This document shows positions 35,521-44,707 of a DNA stretch of 64,000 nucleotides, one piece after another. The first letter of the stretch is position 1. Each line of letters opens with the position of its first letter. The stretch lies in contig CAVTVU010000001.1 of assembly GCA_963738305.1 (NCBI GenBank), positions 124,001 to 188,000 of the forward strand, given 5' to 3'. This DNA comes from JBBRHQ01 sp963738305 (lineage in GTDB: Bacteria > Actinomycetota > Thermoleophilia > Solirubrobacterales > 70-9). Under the pieces are notes generated by a model, which did no database searches, was not told where the DNA came from, and saw nothing but the letters and a program-made list of their open reading frames with translations. The translations under genes and the position numbers were made by a program.

Positions 35521-37068
35521 TTAGCCGGCCAGCTTCAGCACGATCTTCGACGTAGTCGTGTCCCCGGAGGCTCCGGCGCCGATCGCGGCGAGGTCGAGCT
35601 TCTGCAGGTAGGGCCGCGCCTGCTGGAAGTTGGCGTCGAACGTCGCCCCCATGGACTCCGCCAGCTTCAGCACCGGGGCGATGTCGACGAAGCCGGCCAG
35701 GTCGGTGCCGCCCAGCGCCTTCGAGGCGTCGTCGAAGGCGGGGCTCGAGTCGAGCGTCTCACCCCCGGCATCGAGGGCCTGCTGGGTGGCGGCCGCGCCA
35801 TAGCCGATGACGATCCGGTCACCCTTGGCGACCACCTCGACCGGCTGCCCCAGCTGGGGATCGCTGATCGAGAACCCGTTGGGGATCTGCTTGAAACCGT
35901 TGGCCCCGGCATTGCGCAGCAGGCCGGTCAGCTTGCCGAGCGTTTCCGAGGCTGCCTGCGGGTCCTTCGCCTCGGCCACGAGGGCGCCGCCGAGATCGGA
36001 GCGGCTGGTGCCCTCGACGAAGAGGCCGACGTCGCCGATCGCCGAGACGATCCTGTCTACGTCGATCCCCTGCTGCCCCAGGGCGCTCTTGAACTGGCCC
36101 GGCGGGATGCTGCCCGGGATCCCGTTCTTGTCGATGGAGTCGACGATCTTCTGCGCCTGTCCGCCGACGTCTGGGCTGGCGATGGCCGCCCACGCGCCCG
36201 CCGGGAAGGAGCCGATGAAGTCGGTCAGCCCGGCCGCGTCGATACCACCTCCGACGTCCGTGCTGACGTCGATCTCGACCTGGTCGGAACCCGCGACGAG
36301 GCTGGCCAGCGCGGTCGAGTCGTCGAGGTTGTAGCCGAGCGACTTGTAGAACTCGAGAATCTGCTGGTTTGCCTGATCCCCGGCGGAGTTGATCAGGGCG
36401 CCGATGTCGACGTAGAGGTCGGCGAGGCTGTCGTCGGGAGCCGCCGAGACGGTGTCCGAGTACTTGCTCTCGTCGGCGAGCGAATCGCCCTTCGAGGCGT
36501 CGACCGCAGCCTCGAAGCTCTGCTTGTTCTCGCCGAGGACGAGGAAGTCGCCGACCACCCCGACCGACGTGCCGTCGGAGGTGTCGGTGGTGTAGTCGGA
36601 GCCCTCATACGACCCCTGGGTCACCGGATCGTCCGACTCCTGGGCCAGCTTGTCCACGAAGTTGCTGGCCGCGGAGGAGTCGGTGGTCTGCACGATGGCG
36701 CCGCCGCCGGTGAAGTCCTGGCCATCGTAGCCCTGGAAGAAGAGGCCGGCCTTCTCGCCGAGCCACGGCTCGACGTCCTTCTCGAAGCTCATCTTGCTGC
36801 CCGACTCCGCGATGCTCGAATCGATCCGGTCGACGATCAGGGTGCCGGGGTCGCTGATCCCGGCCAGCTTGCTGGAGAGATCCTCGATGTTGGTCTTCAG
36901 GTCCCCTTCCGGCTTCACCGTCGCCTCGACGAAGAGCGGCGAGCTGGGCGGCGCGAGCCCGGCGACGTCGTCGCCTCCACTCCCGCTCGAGCCCCCGCAG
37001 CCGGCGATCGCGAGGGCCGCCAGGGCGGCGCAACAAAGGACGGACGAGACACGGTTTCGAGTAGTCAT
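35521..37068 (-). CDS. DUF3352-type lipoprotein
   Basis: 515-aa exported lipoprotein (lipobox AIAGC after ATG 37068) with two long repeats of alternating strands typical of DUF3352 (PLFVEATVKPEGDL; WLGEKAGLFFQGYDG; DFLVLGENKQSFEAAVDASKGDSLA; GGALVAEAKDPQAASETLGKL). Abundant Asp/Ser and secretion suggest a surface role; function unknown. A TACGAT hexamer lies 9 nt before the ATG on the minus strand. glmS ends 50 bp upstream. Confidence 0.75.
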   Translation of the reverse strand: MTTRNRVSSVLCCAALAALAIAGCGGSSGSGGDDVAGLAPPSSPLFVEATVKPEGDLKTNIEDLSSKLAGISDPGTLIVDRIDSSIAESGSKMSFEKDVEPWLGEKAGLFFQGYDGQDFTGGGAIVQTTDSSAASNFVDKLAQESDDPVTQGSYEGSDYTTDTSDGTSVGVVGDFLVLGENKQSFEAAVDASKGDSLADESKYSDTVSAAPDDSLADLYVDIGALINSAGDQANQQILEFYKSLGYNLDDSTALASLVAGSDQVEIDVSTDVGGGIDAAGLTDFIGSFPAGAWAAIASPDVGGQAQKIVDSIDKNGIPGSIPPGQFKSALGQQGIDVDRIVSAIGDVGLFVEGTSRSDLGGALVAEAKDPQAASETLGKLTGLLRNAGANGFKQIPNGFSISDPQLGQPVEVVAKGDRIVIGYGAAATQQALDAGGETLDSSPAFDDASKALGGTDLAGFVDIAPVLKLAESMGATFDANFQQARPYLQKLDLAAIGAGASGDTTTSKIVLKLAG

Positions 37069-37118
37069 AGGCGGGGCATCGTAGCGGCGGCCCGGACGCA
37101 AATAGCGGCTGCGGCCGA

Positions 37119-38975
37119 TCATTCGACCGTGACCGTCTTCGCCAGGTTTCTGGGCTGATCGACATTCAGCCCGTTGAGGCGGGCGATGTGGTAGGCGAAC
37201 AGCTGCAGCGGCAGGATCGCCAGGATCGGCTGCAGGATCCAGTCGCTTCGCTCCACCTCGATCGTCTGGTCGGCCACCTCCGCCACCCTGCCGCTTCCGG
37301 CCGTCGCGATGCCGATCGTGTCGGCGCCGCGCGCCCGCACCTCCTCGACGTTCGAGAGGACTTTCTCCAGCACCGGGCTGTCGGTGGCGACGCAGACGAC
37401 CGGAGTCGAGGTGTCCAGCAGGGCGATCGGCCCATGCTTCATCTCGCCGGCGGCGTAGGCGTCGGTGGGGATATAGGAGATCTCCTTCAGTTTCAGCGCC
37501 CCCTCCAGGCAGACGGGCAGCCCGATGTGGCGGCCCAGGTAGAGGAAGAAGCGCTGCTCGAGATGGCTGCGGGCGATCGCCTGCACCCGCTGGTCCACGG
37601 CCTCGATCGTCTTCTCGATTTTGGAGGGGATTGCCTTCAACTCGACCACCAGCTCGGAGATGCGCCCCGGTGAGAGCGTCCCGCGCAGCTCGGCCAGACG
37701 CAGCCCGAGTAGGTACATCGCCGCCACCTGGGCGACGAAGGTCTTGGTCGCGGCGACGCCGATCTCGAGACCGGCGCGCGTGTAGAGGACCGCGTCGGCG
37801 TCCCTGGTCGCCTGGCTGCCCATGATGTTTGTGACCGCCAGCACCGTGGCGCCGCTCTCGCGTGCCAGGCGCATCGCCGCCAGCGTGTCGGCCGTCTCGC
37901 CGGATTGGGTGATGCCGACCACCAGATCGCCGTCGCCAATCACCGGGTTGCGGTAGCGATACTCAGAGGCGATGTCCATCTCCACCGGCAGCCGCGCCCA
38001 TTCCTCGATTGCGTAGCGCCCGACCAGCCCGGCGTGGTAGGAGGTGCCGCAGGCAACGATCACGATCCGCTTGACGCTGCGCAGGAAGTCGTCGCTTAGA
38101 GCGACGTCGGTCAGCTCGACGCCGTCGTCGGTCGGCAGCCGGTCGCCGATCGTCTCCGCCACAGCCTCCGCCTGCTCGTGGATCTCCTTCATCATGAAGG
38201 TCGGGTAGCCGCCCTTCTCGGCAGCCTCCTCATCCCAGGTGACCTCCTCCGCCTCGCGCTCGACCGGGGCGCCGGCGGCGTCGGTGATCCGGATCCCGGC
38301 GCCGTTCACGGTGACGATCTCGCCGTTCTCGATCAGCATCACCCGCTTCGTCTCCGAGAGGAAGGCAGGGATCGCGGAGGCGAGGAAGGTCTCGCCGTCG
38401 CCGAGCCCGGCGATCAGTGGGCACTCCTTGCGGGCGCCGACCAGGACCTCGGGTTGCTCGGCGCAGACGGCAACGAAGGCGTAGTGGCCGCGCAGCTCCG
38501 CGAACGAGGCTCGGACCGCTTCGGTGATGTCGCCGTCGTAGTTGCGCTCGATCAGGTGGGCGACGATCTCGGCGTCCGTCTCCGAGCTGAAGCGATGGCC
38601 CTCGGACTGGAGCTCCCGGCGCAGTTCTGCGTGGTTCTCGACGATCCCGTTGAGGACGATGTGGATGCGGTCCGAGCAGTCACTGTGAGGGTGGGCGTTC
38701 TCTTCGGTCACCTGGCCGTGGGTGGCCCAGCGGGTGTGCGCGACGCCGGTGGTCGGCAGTTGCTCGGCCACCGCGATGGCGCCGCCGTTGGATCCGGCCT
38801 CGACCGCGGCGCGTAGGTTGGAGAGGTTGCCGACGGCGCGTACGGTCTCGATCCGGCCGTCCGCGACCACCGAGACGCCGGCCGAGTCATAGCCGCGGTA
38901 TTCGAGCTTCTCCAGGCCTGCCACCAACAGCTCGCGGCACGGTCGAGAGCCCACGTATCCGACGATCCCACACAT
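37119..38975 (-). CDS. glmS: glutamine-fructose-6-phosphate aminotransferase
   Basis: 618 aa, complete. N-terminal class II amidotransferase with nucleophile Cys2 (MCGIVGYVG) and RWATHGQ, two SIS sugar-isomerase domains (GTSYHAGLVGRYAIEEWA; YLGRHIGLPVCLEGALKLKEISY), and the invariant end LAKTVTVE. Makes glucosamine-6-P for peptidoglycan. Sits after glmM, giving rplM-rpsI-glmM-glmS. A TACCCT hexamer about 20 nt before the ATG may give an additional promoter. Confidence 0.97.
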   Translation of the reverse strand: MCGIVGYVGSRPCRELLVAGLEKLEYRGYDSAGVSVVADGRIETVRAVGNLSNLRAAVEAGSNGGAIAVAEQLPTTGVAHTRWATHGQVTEENAHPHSDCSDRIHIVLNGIVENHAELRRELQSEGHRFSSETDAEIVAHLIERNYDGDITEAVRASFAELRGHYAFVAVCAEQPEVLVGARKECPLIAGLGDGETFLASAIPAFLSETKRVMLIENGEIVTVNGAGIRITDAAGAPVEREAEEVTWDEEAAEKGGYPTFMMKEIHEQAEAVAETIGDRLPTDDGVELTDVALSDDFLRSVKRIVIVACGTSYHAGLVGRYAIEEWARLPVEMDIASEYRYRNPVIGDGDLVVGITQSGETADTLAAMRLARESGATVLAVTNIMGSQATRDADAVLYTRAGLEIGVAATKTFVAQVAAMYLLGLRLAELRGTLSPGRISELVVELKAIPSKIEKTIEAVDQRVQAIARSHLEQRFFLYLGRHIGLPVCLEGALKLKEISYIPTDAYAAGEMKHGPIALLDTSTPVVCVATDSPVLEKVLSNVEEVRARGADTIGIATAGSGRVAEVADQTIEVERSDWILQPILAILPLQLFAYHIARLNGLNVDQPRNLAKTVTVE

Positions 38976-39040
38976 GAGAAGAAGGTCGGCAAAGGGTAGA
39001 GCGTCCTTGAGGAATGCCGGAAGGTGACGCGCCGGCTCGG

Positions 39041-40360
39041 CTAGGTGAGCTCTTGCCGCACCAGCTCGGCGAGACGATCCGCCACGCGGTCTGCCTCGGC
39101 GGCCTCGGGCGCCTCGACCATCACCCGGACCAGCGGCTCGGTGCCCGAGGGACGGACGAGGACCCGGCCCCGCCCCGCCAGGGCCGCGTTTTCGACGTCG
39201 GCCGCCTCCCAGACGCGGACGGCGCCGGAGACCGCGTCGAGGTCGGAGACCCGGACGTTGATCAGGGTCTGGGGCAGCTTCCGCATCGCCGCGACCGAAC
39301 CGAGATCGCGCCCCGCCAGGGCCTGCATCGTCAGCAGCGCCGCGCCAATCCCGTCCCCGGTCGGGGCGTAGTCCATCGCGATGATGTGCCCTGACTGCTC
39401 GCCGCCCAGCTTCCAGCCGCGTTCCCGGAGCTGATCGAGGACGTGGCGATCGCCGACCGGGGTGGTCGCAACCTCGACCCCCGCCTCCTCCATCGCCCGG
39501 TGGAACCCGAAGTTGGTCATCACCGTGACCGCGACACCACCGCCTAGGGCGTCCCGCTCCGCCAGGTGACCGGCGATCAGCGCGACCAGCTCGTCGCCGT
39601 CATGGGCCGTCCCCGAGCCGTCCACCGCCAGGACCCGATCTCCGTCGCCGTCGAAGGCGAAGCCGACCGTCGCCCCCGAGTCGGCGATCCGCTGTGCCAG
39701 GTACTCGAGATGGGTCGAGCCGCAGCCCTCGTTGATGTTGCGCCCATCCGGCTCGGCGGCGATCGTCTCCACCTCGGCACCGAGCCGCTCGAAGATCGCC
39801 GGGGCGGCGCCGTAGGTCGCGCCGTTGGCGCAGTCGAGCATCACCCTGGACCCGGAGAGATCGACCGGGAAGGCCTCCTCGAGCGCCCGCAGGTAGTCGC
39901 CGAGGCCGCCGCTCAGCTCCCGAACCCGTCCGAACCGGGTCGCGCTGGCTGGCGGGGGCTCGGTGAGCAGCGCCTCGACCCGCGCCTCGGTCTCGTCGTC
40001 CAGCTTGTAGCCGTCGCCGGAGAAGAACTTGATCCCGTTGTCGCCAAAGGGGTTGTGGGAGGCCGAGACGACCGCCGCCATCTCGAGCCCGTGACGGCGA
40101 GCCAGCACCGCGGCCGCCGGGGTCGGCAGGACCCCGGCCATCAGGGCGTCACCCCCCGCCGAGGCGACGCCGGCCGCCAGGGCTGCCTCCAGCATCGGCC
40201 CCGACTCGCGGGTGTCGCGGACGATCAGGATCCCGGGGCGCTCGGCGTCGGTCGCCGTGGCGGCGGCGCGGCCGAGGGACATCGCCAGCTCGGCGGTGAT
40301 CGTCGTCCCGGCCTCGCCACGGACACCGTCGGTACCGAAGTATCTGCGTTCGCCGGTCAG
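39041..40360 (-). CDS. glmM: phosphoglucosamine mutase with probable CTG start
   Basis: 439 aa. RYFGTDGVRG starts six residues after the proposed start; active-site Ser in SASHNPFGDNG, metal loop DGDGDR, GGEQSGHI and phosphate site RPSGTEPLVRVM follow. Nothing in frame upstream offers ATG, GTG or TTG, and a start at ATG 40282 would delete the invariant N-terminus. CTG 40360-40358 overlaps the rpsI TGA as CTGA, just like two other genes here. Converts GlcN-6-P to GlcN-1-P. Confidence 0.92.
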   Translation of the reverse strand: MTGERRYFGTDGVRGEAGTTITAELAMSLGRAAATATDAERPGILIVRDTRESGPMLEAALAAGVASAGGDALMAGVLPTPAAAVLARRHGLEMAAVVSASHNPFGDNGIKFFSGDGYKLDDETEARVEALLTEPPPASATRFGRVRELSGGLGDYLRALEEAFPVDLSGSRVMLDCANGATYGAAPAIFERLGAEVETIAAEPDGRNINEGCGSTHLEYLAQRIADSGATVGFAFDGDGDRVLAVDGSGTAHDGDELVALIAGHLAERDALGGGVAVTVMTNFGFHRAMEEAGVEVATTPVGDRHVLDQLRERGWKLGGEQSGHIIAMDYAPTGDGIGAALLTMQALAGRDLGSVAAMRKLPQTLINVRVSDLDAVSGAVRVWEAADVENAALAGRGRVLVRPSGTEPLVRVMVEAPEAAEADRVADRLAELVRQELT

Positions 40361-41289
40361 CGCTTCGAGAACTGGGGCTTCTTGCGGGCCTTCTTGAGCC
40401 CCGCCTTGCGCCGCTCCTTGACGCGGGCATCGCGCGTGAGGAAGCCCTTGCGCTTGAGATCTCCGCGCAGCTCCGGGTCGATCTCGGTCAGCGCACGAGC
40501 GATCCCGTGCCGGACGGCCCCGGCCTGGCCGCTGATGCCGCCACCGTGCACCCGGATGCTGACGTCGACGCTGTCCTCGTATCCCGCCGAGGCCAGCGGC
40601 TGGCGCGCCATCGTCTGGTGGAGCGGCCGGGGGAAGTACTCCTCCAGCTTGCGCTCGTTGACCTCGATCCGGCCCTCGCCGGGCGTGAGTATCACGCGTG
40701 CGATCGAGCGCTTGCGCTTGCCGGTGGCCGAGTAGCGCGAGCCGCTTTCCATCTGCGCCGGCGCCCTTGCGGCCGCGCTTTCCTCGGCCCCCTCGCCCGC
40801 CAGCTCGGCCTCGCGCCTGGCCCGCTCCTCCTCCTCCGCCTCGAGGCGGGCCTTCTCCTCGGCGCTGAGTTGGGCGTCGGGCTCGACCGCGATCGGCTCC
40901 AGGTCGGCGCCGGGCGGGAGATCGGAGCTCTTGGCGGGCTTGCCATCCTTCGTCTCCTGGTTCTCTGCCGCCGCGTCGGCAGCCAGGGCCACCTCGGGGT
41001 CAGGAGCATTGCCCAAGGCCTCCTCCGCTTCGCGTCCGGGGGCGTCGGGGTCTGAGTCAGGCTGGGGTTCCTGGTCGTCCGCGCTCGCTGCCTGCTCCGC
41101 CGATTGGGGCTCCTGCTCCATGGCGGGCTCGGGTTCTTGGTCGCCTGCCTCGGCCGCCGGCTCGGTCGGCTCGTCGGCCTCGGTCGCGGCGTCCTCGGCC
41201 AGGGCCTCCTCGGCGGGAACGTCCTCGGCGGGCGCGGCCTCGTCTGCCTTCTGCTCGGGACTCTCGGCGTCTTGGGGGTCGTCGGCCAT
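40357..41289 (-). CDS. rpsI: 30S ribosomal protein S9 with a very long acidic N-terminal extension
   Basis: 310 aa where bacterial S9 is usually about 130. Residues about 183-310 are a complete S9 (YSATGKRKRSIARVILTPGEG; VHGGGISGQAGAVRHGIARAL; the basic tail KKARKKPQFSKR). Residues 1-180 are Glu/Ala/Asp/Pro-rich and probably disordered. The extension is in one open frame from ATG 41289, directly after rplM TAG, with no internal ribosome site that I can single out. Some actinobacterial S9 proteins have short extensions; this one is extreme. Confidence 0.93.
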   Translation of the reverse strand: MADDPQDAESPEQKADEAAPAEDVPAEEALAEDAATEADEPTEPAAEAGDQEPEPAMEQEPQSAEQAASADDQEPQPDSDPDAPGREAEEALGNAPDPEVALAADAAAENQETKDGKPAKSSDLPPGADLEPIAVEPDAQLSAEEKARLEAEEEERARREAELAGEGAEESAAARAPAQMESGSRYSATGKRKRSIARVILTPGEGRIEVNERKLEEYFPRPLHQTMARQPLASAGYEDSVDVSIRVHGGGISGQAGAVRHGIARALTEIDPELRGDLKRKGFLTRDARVKERRKAGLKKARKKPQFSKR

Positions 41290-41727
41290 CTAGGACTCGA
41301 TCTCCATCGTCTTGGGGGTCTGCGCCTGGTGCGGATGCTCGGGGCCGGCGTAGACCTTGAGCTTGCGAAGCTGCTGGCGCGCCAGGCGATTGCGAGGCAG
41401 CATTCCCTTGACCGCCTTGCGGATGACCTCCTCGGGCCGGCGCTCCAGCATCTCCCCAAGCGTCCGGGACTTGATCCCGCCGGGGTAGCCGGTGTGCCGC
41501 CAGTAACGCTTGTCCTCGAGCTTGTTGCCGGTCACCTGGATCTTCTCGGCGTTGACGACGATGATGAAGTCGCCGGTGTCGATGTGCGGGGTGTAGGTGG
41601 GCTTACGCTTGCCGCGCAGGGCGTCGGCGATCCGCGTGGCCAGCCGCCCCAGGGTCTGGCCCTCGGCATCGACCACGTACCAGTCGCGCTGGCGGGTGCT
41701 GGGGTTGGCAACGAAGGTCTTCGTCAT
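41290..41727 (-). CDS. rplM: 50S ribosomal protein L13
   Basis: 145 aa: WYVVDAEGQTLGRLATRIAD, YTPHIDTGDFIIVVNAEKI, YWRHTGYPGGIKSRTLGEML and AVKGMLPRNRL are diagnostic. ATG 41727. First gene of the rplM-rpsI-glmM-glmS unit; its stop abuts the rpsI ATG. Confidence 0.97.
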   Translation of the reverse strand: MTKTFVANPSTRQRDWYVVDAEGQTLGRLATRIADALRGKRKPTYTPHIDTGDFIIVVNAEKIQVTGNKLEDKRYWRHTGYPGGIKSRTLGEMLERRPEEVIRKAVKGMLPRNRLARQQLRKLKVYAGPEHPHQAQTPKTMEIES

Positions 41728-41847
41728 CTCGCTGAAAAACCGCGCGGGCAGGCACCTCCCGCCCCGGCGCGGCTGGCGGATGATAGCCGCCGCGGCGCCC
41801 CTGCGCAGGGCGGTCGCATGGCTGTGACCTCTGACCGGGACCGGGGT

Positions 41848-41853
41848 TATACT
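41848..41853 (+). promoter_or_regulatory. -10 element TATACT upstream of the c-di-AMP riboswitch
   Basis: TATACT with a GTGACC/TGTGAC -35-like element about 18-19 bp upstream (41823-41829). Transcription would begin about 41860, just before the riboswitch. Divergent from rplM. Confidence 0.5.
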
Positions 41854-41865
41854 GCCGCGCCAGTT

Positions 41866-42004
41866 ATGCCGAATCCCGGCCGGTCGGCCGGTCGGGAGCG
41901 GAGGAACCGCAGAGACAGTTGCAGGTCTCGGGGGCGAATCGGCCGAAGACATGGCCGTAGCGCAGCTCTTTCAGCGCGAGCCCGACAGCTAACTCCGCAG
42001 GCCG
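41866..42004 (+). promoter_or_regulatory. cyclic di-AMP riboswitch (ydaO/yuaA class)
   Basis: Consensus blocks of the ydaO-type aptamer occur in order: GCCGAATCC at 41868, GGAGCGGAGGAACCGCA, GGGGGCGAATCGG, a peripheral stem (CGTAGCGCAG), and the 3' block CGACAGCTAACTCCGCAGGC ending near 42003. In actinobacteria this class precedes cell-wall hydrolase genes such as rpf and NlpC/P60, and here an M23 peptidase. Binding of c-di-AMP normally turns expression off. The peptidase start lies 20 nt after the aptamer. Confidence 0.88.
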
Positions 42005-42022
42005 TAGAAAGAGAGGCAACGC

Positions 42023-43204
42023 TTGGCCCCCAGAGAGGGCGCCCGCCGCAAGCCGGCGGCATCAGCGATAACGGCAGTCCTGCTCGTAGCCCTGACGGGT
42101 CTCGCCGGCGTGGCGGCGGCGGCAACCGGCTCGGGCGGCGGCGCCGTCGCCCCGAGCGCCCCCTCGATCCGGGACGTGATCTGCATCAGCGACTGCGTCG
42201 GCCTGCGCCAGGCGACCGTCGGCGGTGTCGTGCAGGTCACCGGCTCCAACCTCGGCCGGGTCAGCAAGATGACCTTTGCGGGGCAGAGGAAGAGGGTTGT
42301 CGCCGAGGTCACCAGCTCCAGCTCGACCACGGCCGAGGCCGAGGTCCCGGCGGGCGCCAAGGACGGCAAGGTCAGGGTCAAGGACAACTTCGGCAACTCC
42401 TCGAGCCTCTCCGCGGCCGTGCTCGATGATCAGGCCGAGGAGCGAGCTGGGGAGCGCCGGCGACCTGGAGGTCGCAGAAGCCGAGACGAGCCCGCGCCGC
42501 GCCTACTACTTCGGTGCTCACTACCCCCACCTCACCTACGTGATCCGCAGCGACAAGCGCCTCAACGATCTTCGCATCGACGTTCTCGGCAGGGATGGAT
42601 CGATCGTCCGCAGCTTCTTCCGCGACGACGTGCCGGCGAACTCGACCCAGCGCGTGCGCTGGAACGGCAGGACCTCGTCCGGCAAGCCAGCCCCCAACGG
42701 CGCCTACTCCTTCTCGATCCGGGCCCAGAGCGGAGCCCGCGCCAGACGCTCGTCCCGCACCGCGGCAACCACCGGCTTCAAGCTCTTCGGCTACATCTTC
42801 CCCGTGCGAGGGCCGTCACGAGTACTGGGATGGGATCGGCGCCCCGCGCGCCGGCCACACCCACCAGGGCCAGGACGTGGGCGCCGCCTGCGGGACCAGG
42901 CTGCTGGCCGCCCGGGGCGGGCGGGTCCAGTACGCGGGTTACCAGGGCGCCGCCGGCAACTACGTCGTCATCGATGGCAAGGGCACCGGCAAGGACTTCG
43001 TCTACATGCACCTGATCCGCCCCTCGCCGCTGCACGGAGGGCCAGATCGTGCACACCGCGCAGAAGCTCGGCAACGTCGGCCAGACCGGCGACGCGACCG
43101 GCTGCCATCTCCATTTCGAGATGTGGTCGGCGCCCGGCTGGTACGAGGGCGGCCACTTCCTCGACCCGGCGCCCTCGCTGAAGCGCTGGGACCGCTACAG
43201 CTGA
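42023..43204 (+). CDS. secreted M23 metallopeptidase with IPT/TIG and FlgD-like domains, three frameshifts
   Basis: About 390 aa. Start TTG 42023 after AGAGAGG; signal peptide AITAVLLVALTGLAGVAAAA; an IPT/TIG-like domain (APSIRDVICISD; VTGSNLGRVSKMTFAG); a FlgD-like segment (DLRIDVLGRDGSIVRSFF; VRWNGRTSSGKPAPNGAYSF); and a LytM/M23 domain with GHTHQGQDV and CHLHFEMW as zinc ligands. Shifts near 42432, 42815 and 43042. Cuts peptidoglycan crosslinks outside the cell; controlled by the c-di-AMP riboswitch, linking turgor or wall state to hydrolase output. Confidence 0.85.
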
Positions 43205-43224
43205 GCCGGTCCAACCATCCGGGG

Positions 43225-43313
43225 ACCGCTGCAGCTGAGGCTGCCCAACCGCCCAGTTGCCGACTGACCGCCCAACCGGGCGGCTCGAACCGCAGCGGTA
43301 AGCGGGTTGGGCG
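43225..43313 (+). promoter_or_regulatory. nested, mutually exclusive inverted repeats between the M23 gene and zur
   Basis: CCGCCC-AACC-GGGCGG (43268-43283) is a tight hairpin. CGCCCAACC (43269-43277) can instead pair perfectly with GGTTGGGCG (43305-43313). An outer pair ACCGCTGC/GCAGCGGT spans 43225-43299. The hairpins could end M23 transcription. Not matched to a known RNA family. A further pair CCACTCG/CGAGTGG lies at 43322-43367. Confidence 0.4.
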
Positions 43314-43417
43314 AATTTCGGCCACTCGACGGCCGTTTCTGGCCCAACACCCCAGAAAAACGAGTGGTCACTGCCGAGACGTACCTCGTACACCAATATC
43401 GCCCTTTCGCAGGGCAG

Positions 43418-43436
43418 AATGGGAATGGCTCTCATT
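43418..43436 (+). promoter_or_regulatory. Fur/Zur-type operator
   Basis: AATGGGAATGGCTCTCATT is an imperfect palindrome (7 of 9 half-site positions) of the Fur/Zur pattern, ending 5 bp before a TAGGTT -10-like hexamer (43442-43447) of the zur-ZIP operon. It implies autorepression when zinc is plentiful. Confidence 0.6.
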
Positions 43437-43453
43437 ACTGATAGGTTGGGCCG

Positions 43454-43964
43454 ATCGCCGCCCGCAGCCCCGAGCCCGCCGCGCAGCCCGAGCCCGCCGC
43501 GCGCCGTGGTGCCAGGGAGCGGCGCTCCGACTGGGGCGAGCATGCGCTCCACGCCCTGAGCGAGGCCGGCTACCGCAGCGGCGGCGCCCGGCGGCGGGTG
43601 GTCGAGCTGCTCGCCGGCGAGAGCTGCGCGCTGACCGCTCTGGAAATCGACCGCCGCCTCGAGCGGGTCGGCCGGGCGAGCGTCTACCGCGCTCTCGAGC
43701 AGCTCGAAGCGCTGGGCCTCGTGCAGCGGGTCGATCTCGGCACCGACTCGGCCGGGTTCGAGAGGGTCGACCCGGGCGGCCACCACCATCACCACATCCT
43801 CTGCGAGCGCTGCGGCGCCGTCGCCCTGTTCAGCGACGAGCGTCTAGAGGGGGCGATCGAGTCGATCAGCCGCAGCCTCGGCGTTCGAGGTCACCGCACA
43901 CGAGGTCGTGCTCCGAGGTCAGTGCCCCGCATGCGCAGCGGGCACCGGAGCATCGCCGCGATGA
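43454..43964 (+). CDS. Fur-family regulator, probably Zur, one frameshift and unclear start
   Basis: About 165 aa. Winged helix WGEHALHALSEAGYRSGGARRRVVELLAGE and VGRASVYRALEQLEALGLVQRV, metal motif HHHHHILCERCG, and C-terminal FEVTAHEVVLRGQCPAC after a shift near 43882. The ZIP partner and two CxxC motifs favour Zur. An in-frame TAG at 43442 limits the 5' end, and no ATG, GTG or TTG occurs before GTG 43598, which would cut the DNA-binding domain. The start given (ATC) is a placeholder; an indel may hide the real one. Confidence 0.75.
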
Positions 43965-44682
43965 CCTGGATCGCGATCCCGCTGGCGGGTCTGACCGTGC
44001 TGGCGACCCTGGCCGGCGGCTGCGGTGGCCCTGCGCCTGCGCCACTCGCTGCCGACGGTCATCGCCCTCACCGGGGGCGTCGTCGTCGCGGTGGCGCTCT
44101 TCGACGTGCTCCCCGAGGGAATAGACCTGATCGATGACCCAAACCGGGCGACCACGCTGGTCGCGGTCGGCTTCCTCGACCTTCTTCTTCGCCGAACGTG
44201 CGCTGACCCTGCACCATCGCGACGATCCCTCCGAGGCCAGGGCCCACAGCCACGTCGGGGTCCTCGGCGCCCTCGGCCTCTCGATCCACAGCTTCATCGA
44301 CGGCCTCGGCATCGGGCTGGCGTTCGGCCTCGACGCGACCACCGGGCTGCTCGTCTTCGTCGCGGTGATCAGCCACGACTTCGCCGATGGGCTGAACACC
44401 GTCAGCTTCGTACTCAGCCAGTCGGGAGACCGGCGCCAGGCGCGCCGCTGGCTGCGGATCGACGCCTTTGCCCCGCTCCTCGGCGCGATCGTCGGCACCC
44501 TGGTCAGCGTCTCCGACACGACGCTCGGCTACATCCTCTGCCTGTACTCCGGCTTCTTCCTCTACATGGGGGCGACCGACCTGCTGCCCGAGGCCCACGC
44601 GCACGCCTCCTGGGGCCGGGTCGCGCTGACCGCCTCGGGCTTCGCCGCGATCTTCGCGGTCACCCGGGTCGCCGGCGTCTGA
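43961..44682 (+). CDS. ZIP-family zinc transporter, two frameshifts
   Basis: About 240 aa, eight helices. ATG overlaps the regulator TGA (ATGA). The helix IV/V metal sites HSFIDGLGIGLAFG and ISHDFADGLNTVSF are intact, and a His-rich loop (HHRDDPSEARAHSHV) lies between helices 3 and 4. Shifts near 44020 and 44180. Imports Zn2+ or related ions, presumably under Zur control through the operator at 43418. Confidence 0.87.
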
Positions 44683-44707
44683 ACACAGCGGCGCTCGGCG
44701 GCGACCC

